Shown here: positions 25,528-34,464 of the stretch, one piece after another
How positions within the stretch are numbered: the stretch's first letter is position 1
Layout of the letters: each line of letters opens with the position of its first letter
From: Bacillota bacterium
GTDB lineage: Bacteria; Bacillota; Clostridia; Oscillospirales; Ruminococcaceae
NCBI GenBank assembly: GCA_023460535.1
Contig: JAEWPV010000016.1
Location: 372,001 to 436,000, forward strand
DNA length: 64,000 bases
Direction: 5' to 3'
Position numbers and translations under genes: made by a program
The notes under the pieces: generated by a model
Database searches by the model: none
What the model saw: only the letters and a program-made list of their open reading frames with translations
What the model was told of the DNA's origin: nothing

Positions 25528-26766
25528 TTAATAGTCGAGCATCCGTATGCTTGCAATAAGGGGATAGCCTGCGTCGGAAAGCTCCTTGATGATATGCGCA
25601 TGCTCGCGTTCGGGATGCTCAGACGTCAGCAGTGCGCATTCGCCCGACGCGCCGCTGCGTGCAAGCGGGGTAACCTCGCAGTACAATCTTTGGGCAACCG
25701 CTAGCGCCGCGCCCTGATCGTCTGCCTTCAGGCAGAGGTACAAACGTGTGCGGTAGTCTGCGCTGTCCTGCACGTAGCTGTCTTCGCCGTCCTCCCAGTA
25801 CAGGGTACGAATGGTATCTTTGTGCTTAATCTCGTCAATAATATCGGCGACAACCGCGCTTGCGGTGGGCAGCTTGCCTGCGCCCTTGCCGTAGAACACC
25901 ACATCGCCCGTCGCGTCGCCGCGCACAAGGATACCGTTAAACACATCATCCACGCCGCCAAGCTGGCAGTCGCGGGGCAGCAGGGCGGGGCTAACCATAA
26001 TCTCAAGCTTACCGTTTTCAAGTTTTTTGCAGCGTCCGATTAGCTTAATCACACAACCAGCGCTCTCGGCGTACGCTACATCGGCAAGGGTAATTGCCGT
26101 GATTCCCTCGGTTTTGACCTGTGCGGGGTAAACGTGCTTGCCGTATGCAAGGGAAGCGAGAATGCAGATCTTGCGGCAGGCATCATGTCCGTCCACATCG
26201 GCGGAGGGGTCGCGCTCTGCGTAACCAAGCGACTGCGCAAGCGAGAGCGCATCGGCAAACGAGGTCTGCTCACGAATCATCTTGGTTAGGATGAAGTTGG
26301 TGGTACCGTTTAAGATGCCCGCAACCTCTTTAATCTCGTTGGCGGCTAGGCACTGGTGCATGGGGCGGATAATGGGGATACCGCCGCCGACACTCGCTTC
26401 GAACAGGAAGTTCACATTGTGTTCCCGTGCAAGGCGCAAAAGCTCCGCGCCCTTGGACGCCACAAGCTCTTTGTTGGACGTTACGACACTTTTGCCGCTT
26501 GCAAGGCTAGCCTTAACAAAATCGTACGCGGGGCTCAGTCCGCCCATCACCTCTACGACAATATCCACGGTTTTGTCGTTTAAAATGACGTCAAAGTCCT
26601 TGGTAAATCGTTGTTTATAAGGAACGTCAAATTCACGCAGGTCGAGAATGTGCGCGAGATGAATCTCTTCCCCCAGTTTCGCCTCCAGCGACTGCTTGTT
26701 TTTAAGCAAAACCTCCGCTACGCCCGAGCCAACCACACCGTGACCGAGCAGCGCTATGTTTGCCAT
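25528..26766 (-). CDS. hom: Homoserine dehydrogenase
   Basis: A 412-residue homoserine dehydrogenase reducing aspartate semialdehyde to homoserine. NAD(P)-binding GHGVVGSGVAEVLL begins at residue 8, followed by VVTSNKELVASKG, GGGIPIIRPMHQCLA, ILNGTTNFILT and the catalytic YAERDPSADVDGHDA. A C-terminal ACT domain extends from about residue 340. GGGGA precedes the ATG. It leads hom-thrB-lysC; a dispersed repeat copy lies immediately upstream (26810-26905) and may supply its promoter. Confidence 0.97.
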   Translation of the reverse strand: MANIALLGHGVVGSGVAEVLLKNKQSLEAKLGEEIHLAHILDLREFDVPYKQRFTKDFDVILNDKTVDIVVEVMGGLSPAYDFVKASLASGKSVVTSNKELVASKGAELLRLAREHNVNFLFEASVGGGIPIIRPMHQCLAANEIKEVAGILNGTTNFILTKMIREQTSFADALSLAQSLGYAERDPSADVDGHDACRKICILASLAYGKHVYPAQVKTEGITAITLADVAYAESAGCVIKLIGRCKKLENGKLEIMVSPALLPRDCQLGGVDDVFNGILVRGDATGDVVFYGKGAGKLPTASAVVADIIDEIKHKDTIRTLYWEDGEDSYVQDSADYRTRLYLCLKADDQGAALAVAQRLYCEVTPLARSGASGECALLTSEHPEREHAHIIKELSDAGYPLIASIRMLDY

Positions 26767-26809
26767 ATGTCATCGTCCCCTTTGTGTTATATGTTGTAGA
26801 GTTGTGATA

Positions 26810-26905
26810 TAGCTAATTCACTTTTATAATGTCCGGTTTAAATTGAGCAAAAGCTTCTATTTATGGCTTTGCGAAGATTTTTCGTAGACATTACAAGTCA
26901 ATCAG
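26810..26905 (+). repeat. Dispersed structured repeat, copy B
   Basis: One of three copies of a roughly 95-bp intergenic element. It shares AGCTAATT-ACTTT-ATAATGT-CG, AGCAAAAGCTT, ATGGCTTT, CGAAGATTTTTCG and GTAGACAT with the copy at 58884, in the same order. It contains the hairpin CGAAGATTTTTCG. Read toward hom on the minus strand it contains TTGCTC-N16-TATAAA, a possible promoter. Confidence 0.75.
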
Positions 26906-26927
26906 GTTTTAAAGCCTTGGGTTTGCG

Positions 26928-27362
26928 TTACCCTCCGGCAATCAGCCTGACGTCCACTATGCCCTGCACCGATTTCAGGTGTGCAAGCAGGTCGTCCAGC
27001 TCCATGCGCAGCGCGTCGCCCCGCGCGGACACCGACACTAGCGCCACGCCGTCTACGGGGATGTTTTGGTTGATGGTAAGGATGTTAACTCCTGCCGCGT
27101 ACAGCTCGCCGATTAAGCGGGAAAGTACGCCCGGCTCATCCCGCAGGGTTGCGGTCAGGGTAAGCATACTGGCTGCCTGAGAGGTGGTCTGCGCAAATAC
27201 GCAGTCCTTATACTTATAAAAGGCGCTGCGCGAAATTCCTGCCATCTGAGCCGCTTGCGAGGCGGTCTTGGCACTGCCGTTAGCCAAAAGCGCTTTTGCG
27301 TTAACCACCTTAGCAAACACATCCGGCAACACGTTGGTGTCCACCAGCAGATATTTCATCAT
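26928..27362 (-). CDS. ACT-domain protein (PheB-like)
   Basis: A 144-residue protein of the UPF0735/PheB-like family. The N-terminal 65 residues hold a small helical, HTH-like region (TASQAAQMAGISRSAFYKYKD), and the rest is an ACT domain (TLTATLRDEPGVLSRLIGELYAAGVNILTINQ). ACT domains bind amino acids. In Clostridia this gene commonly precedes hom, suggesting a role in sensing aspartate-family amino acids. The real start may be one codon later. It is separated from hom by 161 bp containing repeat copy B. Confidence 0.88.
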   Translation of the reverse strand: MMKYLLVDTNVLPDVFAKVVNAKALLANGSAKTASQAAQMAGISRSAFYKYKDCVFAQTTSQAASMLTLTATLRDEPGVLSRLIGELYAAGVNILTINQNIPVDGVALVSVSARGDALRMELDDLLAHLKSVQGIVDVRLIAGG

Positions 27363-27875
27363 ATGCCTTGCAGCTACCCCCTTTCGTTAACCGATTCAGT
27401 ACTCATATGAAAAACGATTGTTTTCGAATGAAATACACTATACCATGCCGTGTTCAATTGTTCAATCCAGAATCTTCGCTAAATACGGCGATAATGGTTA
27501 TAAATAGCCTATCAATGCCAAATAGTTCTCTCACGCTTCAAATATCTCCTGTTTTCTAAATCATATAGCAAACCTGCCTTTATTTTGTGCAGAATGCTTT
27601 CGCTTTCTGTATGTCCTAGCTGAAATGGTACTTCTGTGGTAAAAGAACGTTACTGTAATGACAAGGAAAGCAGTTATATATTCAATTTTAGATGGAATTC
27701 ATATTATTCGCTTGATTCCGGCGCGCGGTCGCGATAAGATGAATATATTGACAAATCACACCCGTTTTTCAACTTTCAAAACAAGCAAAACCAAACCCGT
27801 CTGCGTTATCCGCGTTAGAGCCTTCATGGAATACAACGTTAAGATGATTTTACAAAGAAAGGACAGGATACCATT
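27363..27875. other. 513-bp intergenic region
   Basis: AT-rich spacer between divergent genes with no convincing gene. A weak promoter-like pair TTGATT-N17-TAAGAT occurs near 27710-27740, toward the AI-2E gene. A short frame over 27658-27879 has no RBS and no recognisable content. Confidence 0.4.
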
Positions 27876-28949
27876 ATGAATATTGACAAGGTTCAACGGC
27901 GGCGGGCTTTTATCATCAACGTCGTATACTGGGCTGTCATTCTTGCGCTTATCTACCTGTGCCTAAAGTACGTGGCGGTTTGGGTGATGCCGTTTTTAAT
28001 CGGGTTTGTGATTGCGTACACCCTTAAGCCCATCGTAGAGTTTTTGCATCGCCGCTTAAAGGGTAGTCGAAAGCTATGGGCAATCATTGTGATTATCCTC
28101 GCATACGGTGTTTTGGGCGTGCTGCTTTGGTTAATCGGCTCACGCATCGTAGTTGGCGTGATGCAGTTGTTTGAGATGCTTCCCAGTGCCTATACCAACA
28201 GCTTTGAGCCCGCCTTGGAAAAGCTAAACGAAGTGACAGCGGAGTTTTTTGCAGGCCTATCCCCAGGAATATCTGACACCCTTGACAGCGTGACCAACGC
28301 ACTGAAGGATTTTATTGTAAACACCTCAAAGAGCGCTTTATCGTGGATTGCGCAAACCTCCACCCGAGTGCCGTCCTTTTTGCTTGCACTTTTGTTTACC
28401 ATCATGTCCTCGGTGTTTATCAGCCTTGATTTCGGGCGCATCCGCGGGTTTATTGTCAAGCAGCTGCCGGCAAAGTACATCGGCTGGCTGTATGATGCAA
28501 AGAGCTATATGACCGATACCGTGCTCAAATACATGCGTGCGTACGCAATTATTATGTCCGTTACCTTTGTAGAGCTTTCCATCGGTCTTACCATTCTTCG
28601 AATTGAAAACTCTATTTTGGTTGCGCTGATTATTGCGCTGGTGGATATCCTGCCCGTATTGGGTACCGGCGGCATTGTGATTCCTTGGATTATCATCGAA
28701 ACCATTCAGGGTAACTATCGCCTTGCGGCTGGTCTTTTAATTATGTATGTAATCATTACCGTGATAAGAAACATCATCGAGCCGCGTATTGTAGGGCAGA
28801 GCCTGGGGCTTAACCCACTGCTCACGTTGATGAGTATGTATGTCGGGCTTATCAACTTCGGCTTTATCGGCATGCTCGGATTCCCGGTGCTTCTGATGAT
28901 AGCCATAAACTTTCAGGAGAGCGGTAAAATTCGGTTTTGGAAAAGCTGA
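27876..28949 (+). CDS. AI-2E family transporter
   Basis: A 357-residue multi-pass membrane protein of the AI-2E transporter (YtvI/PerM-like) family. It has about eight hydrophobic segments, starting with AVILALIYLCLKYVAVWVMPFLIGFVIAYTL. The C-terminal block has LVDILPVLGTGGIVIPW, NIIEPRIVGQSLGLNPLLTLMSMYVGL and FGFIGMLGFPVLLM, which define the family. Members export diverse small solutes or ions; autoinducer export should not be assumed. AGAAAGGA precedes the ATG. It is followed by a terminator, so it is separate from the sugar-sensing genes. Confidence 0.92.
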   Translation: MNIDKVQRRRAFIINVVYWAVILALIYLCLKYVAVWVMPFLIGFVIAYTLKPIVEFLHRRLKGSRKLWAIIVIILAYGVLGVLLWLIGSRIVVGVMQLFEMLPSAYTNSFEPALEKLNEVTAEFFAGLSPGISDTLDSVTNALKDFIVNTSKSALSWIAQTSTRVPSFLLALLFTIMSSVFISLDFGRIRGFIVKQLPAKYIGWLYDAKSYMTDTVLKYMRAYAIIMSVTFVELSIGLTILRIENSILVALIIALVDILPVLGTGGIVIPWIIIETIQGNYRLAAGLLIMYVIITVIRNIIEPRIVGQSLGLNPLLTLMSMYVGLINFGFIGMLGFPVLLMIAINFQESGKIRFWKS

Positions 28950-29006
28950 CGTCTTAACCGGTTGAGAAACCGAGCTCAAACAGGTAACCGTTCAAGGATT
29001 ATAAAG

Positions 29007-29050
29007 CAGGGGCAGTTGCAAGAAATCATTTTGCTGCTGCCCCTGTTTAT
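29007..29050 (+). terminator. Terminator after AI-2E gene
   Basis: CAGGGGCAG...CTGCCCCTG with a 21-nt loop, followed by TTTATATT. Confidence 0.75.
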
Positions 29051-29086
29051 ATTAATGTTATTCTACTAAATAGTATAAAAATATGA

Positions 29087-29115
29087 TTTGCTACACAAAT
29101 AAATTTATGTATAAT
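29087..29115 (+). promoter_or_regulatory. Promoter of sugar-sensing cassette
   Basis: -35 TTTGCT (29087-29092), 17-bp spacer, perfect -10 TATAAT (29110-29115). It lies about 55 bp before the first binding-protein gene. Confidence 0.6.
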
Positions 29116-29168
29116 AGAAAGGAAAATGTATCTTGTTCCCGATGCAGCGGGAAAGGGGTAATCGTTGT

Positions 29169-30167
29169 ATGAGAATCATCTTTTCCATTATGATTGCGGC
29201 ATTGGCGGCGCTTGTTGTAATGCTTGCGACCCTTTATCTGTCCGAAAACACACAATCATCGGACAAGCCGCCGCAGGTTGCGCCGCTTTATCACATACAG
29301 CTTGTTACCCAGAGCGGCAACGAGCATTTTTGGACGATGTTAAAAAAGGGTGCGCAAAGTGCGGCCGCAGACAATAACGTCTATGTGGAATTTGTAGATA
29401 TAGCTCAGCGCGAGGTAGAGCTTTCGGTGCAGGCGGTGGATTATGCCATTTACGCCGGAGTGGACGGCATCGCATTACAGGCGGCGGATTTGGCACGCAC
29501 CGAGACGGCGCTTTCTTCCGCAACCGCAGCGGGGCTTGCCGTAATTACCTTTGAAAACGACGTGTTCTTCACCCGTAATGCCGCGACGGTCGGCTCAAAC
29601 AGCTACGACATCGGCTACGATGCGGGCAAAATGGGCGCTAAGGCCTGCTCGGGCAGGGCAAAGGTTGCGGTGCTCATCGATGATATGTCCGAGGAGGACG
29701 AGGGCATCAGCCCATATAAAAACCTAAAGCTACAGGGAATGATGGAGGCGTTTTCGGAGTATGCCGCCATGGAGCTTGTGGGTGTATATTCTTTAAGCAG
29801 CGGCATGTTTGATGTGGAAAAGGTTACGACACGCATTTTGGAGGAGCACCCCGAGGTTAGCCTCGTTATCTGCACGCAGGAAAAAAGCACACCGGGGGTT
29901 GCGCAGATGGTGGTGGATGCAAACCGGGTGGGCGACATCATGGTGGTAGGCTACGGCGCAATGCCTCAAACACTGGAGTACATTGACCGCGACGTTATCT
30001 ACGGCACCATCTGTCCAAACGCGTATGAGATTGGCTATACCACCGTCACCCAGCTGTTCAATCTGCTTCAGGGCAAACAGATCAGTGACCTGATTAACAC
30101 CGGCGTGTACGCAATAACAGCCGAAAACTTGGCGGAATATGAGGAGACCTTCAGCGCGCAGGAGTAG
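29169..30167 (+). CDS. Sugar-binding protein, membrane-anchored (periplasmic-binding fold I)
   Basis: A 333-residue RbsB-like sugar-binding protein. The N-terminus is a single hydrophobic anchor (residues 3-25) without lipobox cysteine, so it is probably tethered as an uncleaved signal anchor. The binding domain starts with YHIQLVTQSGNEHFWTMLKKGAQSAA and has GVDGIALQAADL and TVGSNSYDIGYDAGKMGAKA. It opens a four-gene unit with a YesM-type kinase (38 bp downstream), a YesN-type regulator and a second binding protein. With no permease or ATPase, a sensory role is likelier than uptake. The ATG at 29169 was chosen over an upstream frame extension. Confidence 0.85.
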   Translation: MRIIFSIMIAALAALVVMLATLYLSENTQSSDKPPQVAPLYHIQLVTQSGNEHFWTMLKKGAQSAAADNNVYVEFVDIAQREVELSVQAVDYAIYAGVDGIALQAADLARTETALSSATAAGLAVITFENDVFFTRNAATVGSNSYDIGYDAGKMGAKACSGRAKVAVLIDDMSEEDEGISPYKNLKLQGMMEAFSEYAAMELVGVYSLSSGMFDVEKVTTRILEEHPEVSLVICTQEKSTPGVAQMVVDANRVGDIMVVGYGAMPQTLEYIDRDVIYGTICPNAYEIGYTTVTQLFNLLQGKQISDLINTGVYAITAENLAEYEETFSAQE

Positions 30168-30205
30168 CCGATGATAACCAAAGCGGCATGCACGGAGGAA
30201 TGGCA

Positions 30206-31726
30206 GTGAAACAGATTATGAACCTGAAATACCGCACAATCTTAATACTGTTCTTTCTGCTTTCCGTGTTGATCGCGTTTTTGGCAGGGCTGTACTCCTA
30301 CCTGTCGGCACAGATTTTACTCAAAGACAGCGCGCAGCTGTTTAACAAAAACACAGAGCTTGCCGCCGTGTATAAGGAGATTGGGGAGATTCAGGAAGAC
30401 ATTGCGATGTATCTTTCCACCGCAAGCACCGACAGCCTGCTTGCCTTTTACGACCATACCACCGTAATAAGCCAAAGCGCCGATCGCATGCTAAAAACAG
30501 CCGACTACACCGAGCGTGGAGTCAAGATGAAAAACGTGGCAGGCATGGTAAAGTACTACCTCGATTTAGGTGAGGATACCGTGACCGCGCGAAGGGGACG
30601 CAACATCGACGTCTATACCGAGGGCTATGCGCAGACGGTTAAGGTTAACAGCTACATCATGCGTTATATCGAGGAAATAATGAGCGGCGACCTCATCGAC
30701 AGCGCGGACAAATACGAAGTGATTAACAGCCGAACACAAAGCGCCACACTGTTTAATAATCTGCTTATCGTGCTGGTGGTTGTGTTTGTGAGCTTTGCGA
30801 TTGTGTTGTTCTCCATTCGTATCACACGGCCAATCGGCCGTTTGGCAGATTACGCGAGGCAGATTGCAAACGGGGACTACGAGGTTCACATCGAGCCGTT
30901 GAACACCAGTGGTGAGATTACGGTGCTGTTTAACGTTTTTTCCCTGATGGCCAGCAGTATTCGGCAGCATGTAAGCGAGCTGCACGAAAAGCAGCAACTT
31001 GAGATGATGGTCAACGAGCAGAAGATGAACAATCTAAAGATTAAAAATGCTCTGCGGGAATCGGAACTGCTTGCGTTACAATCGCAGGTAAACCCGCACT
31101 TTATCTTTAATACCATCAACATCGGCGCTAAAATTGCGATGATGCAGGGCGATGATACCACCTGCAATTATCTGGAGAACGCAGCGGATGTGTTTCGCTA
31201 CAATTTAAAGGGGCTGGACTGCAACGCTACCCTGCGTGAGGAAATTGACAACGTCATGTCCTACATGCAGCTCTTAACCACCCGCTTTGGGGATGCGGTG
31301 CATTTTGAGTTGGACTGCCCCGAAGACCCTGAGATACTTGCCACCGTGCTGCCGCGCATGACGCTTCAGCCTATTGTAGAAAACGCGTATATCCACGGCA
31401 TAGGTCCCCGCGAGGAGGGCGGTAAGATACGCCTGATTGTATCCGCGGACGCGGACTACGTATATGTAACGGTCAGCGATAATGGAGTGGGAATGACACA
31501 GGAGACGATAACCCGCCTTCTGCGGGAGGACAGAGACGACAGCGTGCCCATGAGACGGGCGCAAAAAGGGCATACCACGGGAATCGGGGTGGACAACGTG
31601 CTCAAGCGGTTGCGACTGTTCTTTGGGCGAACCGATGTCATGTGTATTGAGTGCGGCGGCGGCGAAACAAGAGTAATCTTTACATTGCCGATACCCCGGC
31701 AGGAGGATGCGAATGAACCGGTATAG
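30206..31726 (+). CDS. YesM/LytS-type sensor histidine kinase
   Basis: A 506-residue membrane kinase. TM1 covers about residues 6-30, an extracytoplasmic domain about 30-185, TM2 about 190-212, then a HAMP linker, a coiled-coil and the His_kinase domain with ALQSQVNPHFIFNTIN (phospho-acceptor His). The ATPase lobe shows PIVENAYIHGI, VSDNGVGM and TGIGVDNVLKRL. The start is the GTG at 30206, with GGAGG 7 bases upstream; the ATG next to the RBS is too close. It overlaps the regulator gene by 14 bp. The adjacent binding proteins probably present sugars to its extracytoplasmic domain. Confidence 0.92.
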   Translation: MKQIMNLKYRTILILFFLLSVLIAFLAGLYSYLSAQILLKDSAQLFNKNTELAAVYKEIGEIQEDIAMYLSTASTDSLLAFYDHTTVISQSADRMLKTADYTERGVKMKNVAGMVKYYLDLGEDTVTARRGRNIDVYTEGYAQTVKVNSYIMRYIEEIMSGDLIDSADKYEVINSRTQSATLFNNLLIVLVVVFVSFAIVLFSIRITRPIGRLADYARQIANGDYEVHIEPLNTSGEITVLFNVFSLMASSIRQHVSELHEKQQLEMMVNEQKMNNLKIKNALRESELLALQSQVNPHFIFNTINIGAKIAMMQGDDTTCNYLENAADVFRYNLKGLDCNATLREEIDNVMSYMQLLTTRFGDAVHFELDCPEDPEILATVLPRMTLQPIVENAYIHGIGPREEGGKIRLIVSADADYVYVTVSDNGVGMTQETITRLLREDRDDSVPMRRAQKGHTTGIGVDNVLKRLRLFFGRTDVMCIECGGGETRVIFTLPIPRQEDANEPV

Positions 31727-33305
31727 GGTGCTGATTGTAGACGACGAGCCGATTGCTATCGATTCCATTGAATATATCATTAAAGCAAGCTTTCCGAATA
31801 TCGAGATTGCGGGCAAGGCGCGTTCGGGCAGAGAGGCTATTGAAAAGGCACACGCCGTTCACCCGGACATCGTGATTATGGACATTAATATGCCCGGTAT
31901 CAACGGGTTGGAGGCAATGCGTAGGATACGCGAGGCAAACGCCGGGGTGCGCCTGATTGTTTCAAGTGCGTTTGATTATTTTGATTATGCCGTGGAAGCG
32001 GTGACCCTTTCGGTGGATGAATACCTGCTTAAGCCTGTTCGGCGCGAAAAGATGGTGGAGGCACTCAACAAGGTCATACGAAAGATCGATGACGCACGCG
32101 AACGGATGAGACGGGAGCTTGAGCTAAAAGAAAAGTTTGAGATGGTTTTACCGGTGCTCGAGACCGGATTTATAAACGCCATCTGCATGTTTGACAGCAG
32201 CGAGCAGGACCTGCTCTCCTACACCCATCTGTTCGACTGCGAGGGTCAGGGCGGCTACGTAATGACCATTGAGTTTGGTGAAAAGACGGACGGAGAGGTC
32301 TCCAATAAAATCAGCGAAGGAGTGCGCGGTCACCGCCAGTATGTCGGTTATCGCGATATTCTCAAATCGCTTTGCCGGTGCATCGTGGGCCCCCTGATGC
32401 TAAACCGCATTATTGTATTTGTGTTTGACAAAAAGTACGAGGATCCGTTTGAGCAAAAGCTTGCCGCGACTGCGATTGCACAGAGCTTTTACAAAAAGGC
32501 GCAGAGTATGAATCCCGACCTTTCCATCGGTATCGGGTTGTGGTGCGACAGTATCTCGCAAAGCAAGCGTTCCTACCATGAATCGTTACGTGCGCTGCGT
32601 GTTGTGGACAGCCGCAGCTTTGAGCTGCCTGCCGTACATTTTGACGATGTAATCGACGAGCTCGCAAGCGGCGAGATGGAGGAGCTGTTCGGCCGCAGCG
32701 TGTATGCGGCGGTGGCGGCACAGGATGTATCCGCAGCGGGGCGAGCGTTTGACGAGTTGGTGTTTAAGCTGCATGACGCAAGCGCAGACCTCGAAACCAT
32801 AAAGGGGCGCATCGTGCTTTTATTGGCGGGGATAGGCAGACGGTACGGCGTTGCAGTGCAAAATATAAGCGGTACGCTTGCGGAAGTAATTTCGGCGCAG
32901 GATGTCTTGCGGCTGCGCGGGGTGTGCAAGCGGCATCTCGAAGAGGTCATCAGCCAGATTAGCTCCGGCAGGCAAAAACGCGTGAACGCCGTGGTTGAGA
33001 AGGCGGAGCAGTTTATGCGAGAGAACTACGATAAGGACATTGCGCTGGAAGACATCGCGCGGGCGGTAAACCTCAGTCCCTTTTATTTCAGCCGGTTTTA
33101 CAAAGAGGAAACGGGCGTGAATTTTATCGATAGGCTGACCGGCATCCGTATGGAGAAAGCAAAGGAGCTGATTGCGGACAGTGCGTTATCCATGAAGGAT
33201 GTGGCGCGCAGTGTAGGGTATTCGGACCCCAACTACTTTTCCAAGCTGTTTAAAAAGGTAGTCGGAACAACGGCATCCGAGTACAAGGAGATATACGGAA
33301 AGTGA
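31713..33305 (+). CDS. YesN-type response regulator with AraC output domain
   Basis: A 530-residue response regulator. The receiver occupies residues 1-120 (VLIVDDEPIAIDSI, phosphorylation site in IVIMDINMPGINGLEAM, the conserved Lys in YLLKPVRREK). A long middle region of unknown fold follows, then an AraC-type double HTH at about residues 430-530 (EDIARAVNLSPFYFSRFYKEETG, MKDVARSVGYSDPNYFSKLFKK). The second ATG, with GGAGG 6 bases before it, is the start. It is the cognate partner of the overlapping YesM-type kinase. Its target promoter is unknown; carbohydrate genes are usual targets. Confidence 0.92.
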   Translation: MNRYRVLIVDDEPIAIDSIEYIIKASFPNIEIAGKARSGREAIEKAHAVHPDIVIMDINMPGINGLEAMRRIREANAGVRLIVSSAFDYFDYAVEAVTLSVDEYLLKPVRREKMVEALNKVIRKIDDARERMRRELELKEKFEMVLPVLETGFINAICMFDSSEQDLLSYTHLFDCEGQGGYVMTIEFGEKTDGEVSNKISEGVRGHRQYVGYRDILKSLCRCIVGPLMLNRIIVFVFDKKYEDPFEQKLAATAIAQSFYKKAQSMNPDLSIGIGLWCDSISQSKRSYHESLRALRVVDSRSFELPAVHFDDVIDELASGEMEELFGRSVYAAVAAQDVSAAGRAFDELVFKLHDASADLETIKGRIVLLLAGIGRRYGVAVQNISGTLAEVISAQDVLRLRGVCKRHLEEVISQISSGRQKRVNAVVEKAEQFMRENYDKDIALEDIARAVNLSPFYFSRFYKEETGVNFIDRLTGIRMEKAKELIADSALSMKDVARSVGYSDPNYFSKLFKKVVGTTASEYKEIYGK

Positions 33306-33315
33306 GGGCTGACAG

Positions 33316-34389
33316 ATGAAACAACTTGTTTGCAGGCGGATCCCTCTGGTTTTCATGAGCGTAGTTTTAATTATAGCGGTTACAAGCCTTATTGGCGGCT
33401 GCGAGCATCCTGGCACGGCGTCGAGCGAGCAATCGCAGGACAAACCGCTGTTGGTGGGATTTTCCCTTGCAACACTCAAAGAGGACAGATGGCTGCGGGA
33501 CCGGGATATCTTTCTCTCCAAGGCAAAGCAGGCGGGGATTGATGTGATTGTCTCCAACGCAAACAACGATAGCGACCTGCAGTTTTCGCAGGTGCGCGAT
33601 ATGGTTGCGCAGCATATCGACATCCTTATCATCATTCCGCACGACCGTGAAAAGGCGGCGGATTGTGTGGCGCTTGCCAAAAAGGCGGGCATTCCCGTTA
33701 TCTCGTATGACAGGTTGGTGAACAATGCCGATGTGGATGTGTATGTTTCGTTTGACAATGTCAAGGTTGGTCGCCTTCAGGGCGAAGGCATTGTAAAAGC
33801 CGTGCCCACCGGCGGCTATATCATCCTTAACGGCTCGCCCAACGACAACAACAGCCCGATGTTCCGTGAGGGCTATATGGGTGTTCTCCAGCCACTCATC
33901 GACAGCGGAGAGATCGAGGTTAAAGCGGAAACGTGGGTGGATAACTGGCGCAGAGAAACGGCGTATGAGTTTGTATCGCAGGCGCTTAAGGAAAACCCGG
34001 GCGAGGTAGACGCAATTTTGGCAGGAAACGACTCGCTGGCGTGGGGCTCAATTGATGCCCTTGCCGAGGCGCGACTTGCCGAAAAGATCAAGGTAGTAGG
34101 GCATGACGCCGACCTTGCCGCCTGCCAGCGAATTGTTGTGGGCACGCAGATGCTCACCATCTATAAGCCCATCCGCAATCTGGTTGAGGCAGCGGTGGAT
34201 CTGTGCAAACGCATTGCCGCAGGAGAGGATCCACAGGCGACAAGCACCATCTTTGACGGCACCTACGAGGTACCGTATGTCATGATTGATGTGGTCGCCG
34301 TAACAAAGGAGAATATGGACGACACCGTCATCCGAGACGGCTTCTACCTCAAAGAGGATGTGTATCGCAGCGCAAAAACAGACGAATAG
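33316..34389 (+). CDS. XylF-like sugar-binding lipoprotein
   Basis: A 357-residue binding lipoprotein with signal peptide and lipobox LIGGC (Cys29). The mature part resembles xylose-binding XylF/ChvE-type proteins: VGFSLATLKEDRWLRDRDIF, IIIPHDREKAADCVALAKKAGIPVISYDRL, and GYIILNGSPNDNNS. It starts 11 bp after the regulator gene and ends at a strong terminator, so the unit carries two binding proteins but no transporter. A comparable arrangement, in which an XylF-like protein works with a LytS/YesM kinase as the sugar-sensing subunit, has been described in clostridia. The actual sugar cannot be read. Confidence 0.9.
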   Translation: MKQLVCRRIPLVFMSVVLIIAVTSLIGGCEHPGTASSEQSQDKPLLVGFSLATLKEDRWLRDRDIFLSKAKQAGIDVIVSNANNDSDLQFSQVRDMVAQHIDILIIIPHDREKAADCVALAKKAGIPVISYDRLVNNADVDVYVSFDNVKVGRLQGEGIVKAVPTGGYIILNGSPNDNNSPMFREGYMGVLQPLIDSGEIEVKAETWVDNWRRETAYEFVSQALKENPGEVDAILAGNDSLAWGSIDALAEARLAEKIKVVGHDADLAACQRIVVGTQMLTIYKPIRNLVEAAVDLCKRIAAGEDPQATSTIFDGTYEVPYVMIDVVAVTKENMDDTVIRDGFYLKEDVYRSAKTDE

Positions 34390-34408
34390 AAGTGGCACAG
34401 CATAAACC

Positions 34409-34450
34409 ACACCGAGTCTCTGCCCCGCGGGGTAGAGACTCGGTGTTTTC
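34409..34450. terminator. Strong terminator after sugar-sensing cassette
   Basis: ACACCGAGTCTCT...AGAGACTCGGTGT, a 13-bp perfect stem with a nested CCCCGCGGGG, then TTTTC. It can also serve the convergent minus-strand cluster. Confidence 0.88.
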
Positions 34451-34464
34451 ATCTTGTTTATTTT

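Noticed and set aside
26295..26315. T-box-like GGTGGTACCG
   Set aside because: It is inside hom, antisense to codons for Gly-Thr-Thr-Asn-Phe, a conserved part of the enzyme.
27658..27879. 73-codon frame before the AI-2E gene
   Set aside because: No RBS, it overlaps the RBS region of the next gene and has no recognisable content.
27876..28949. Quorum-sensing autoinducer-2 exporter
   Set aside because: The family name is historical; the sequence gives no evidence of AI-2 transport and no lux genes are near.
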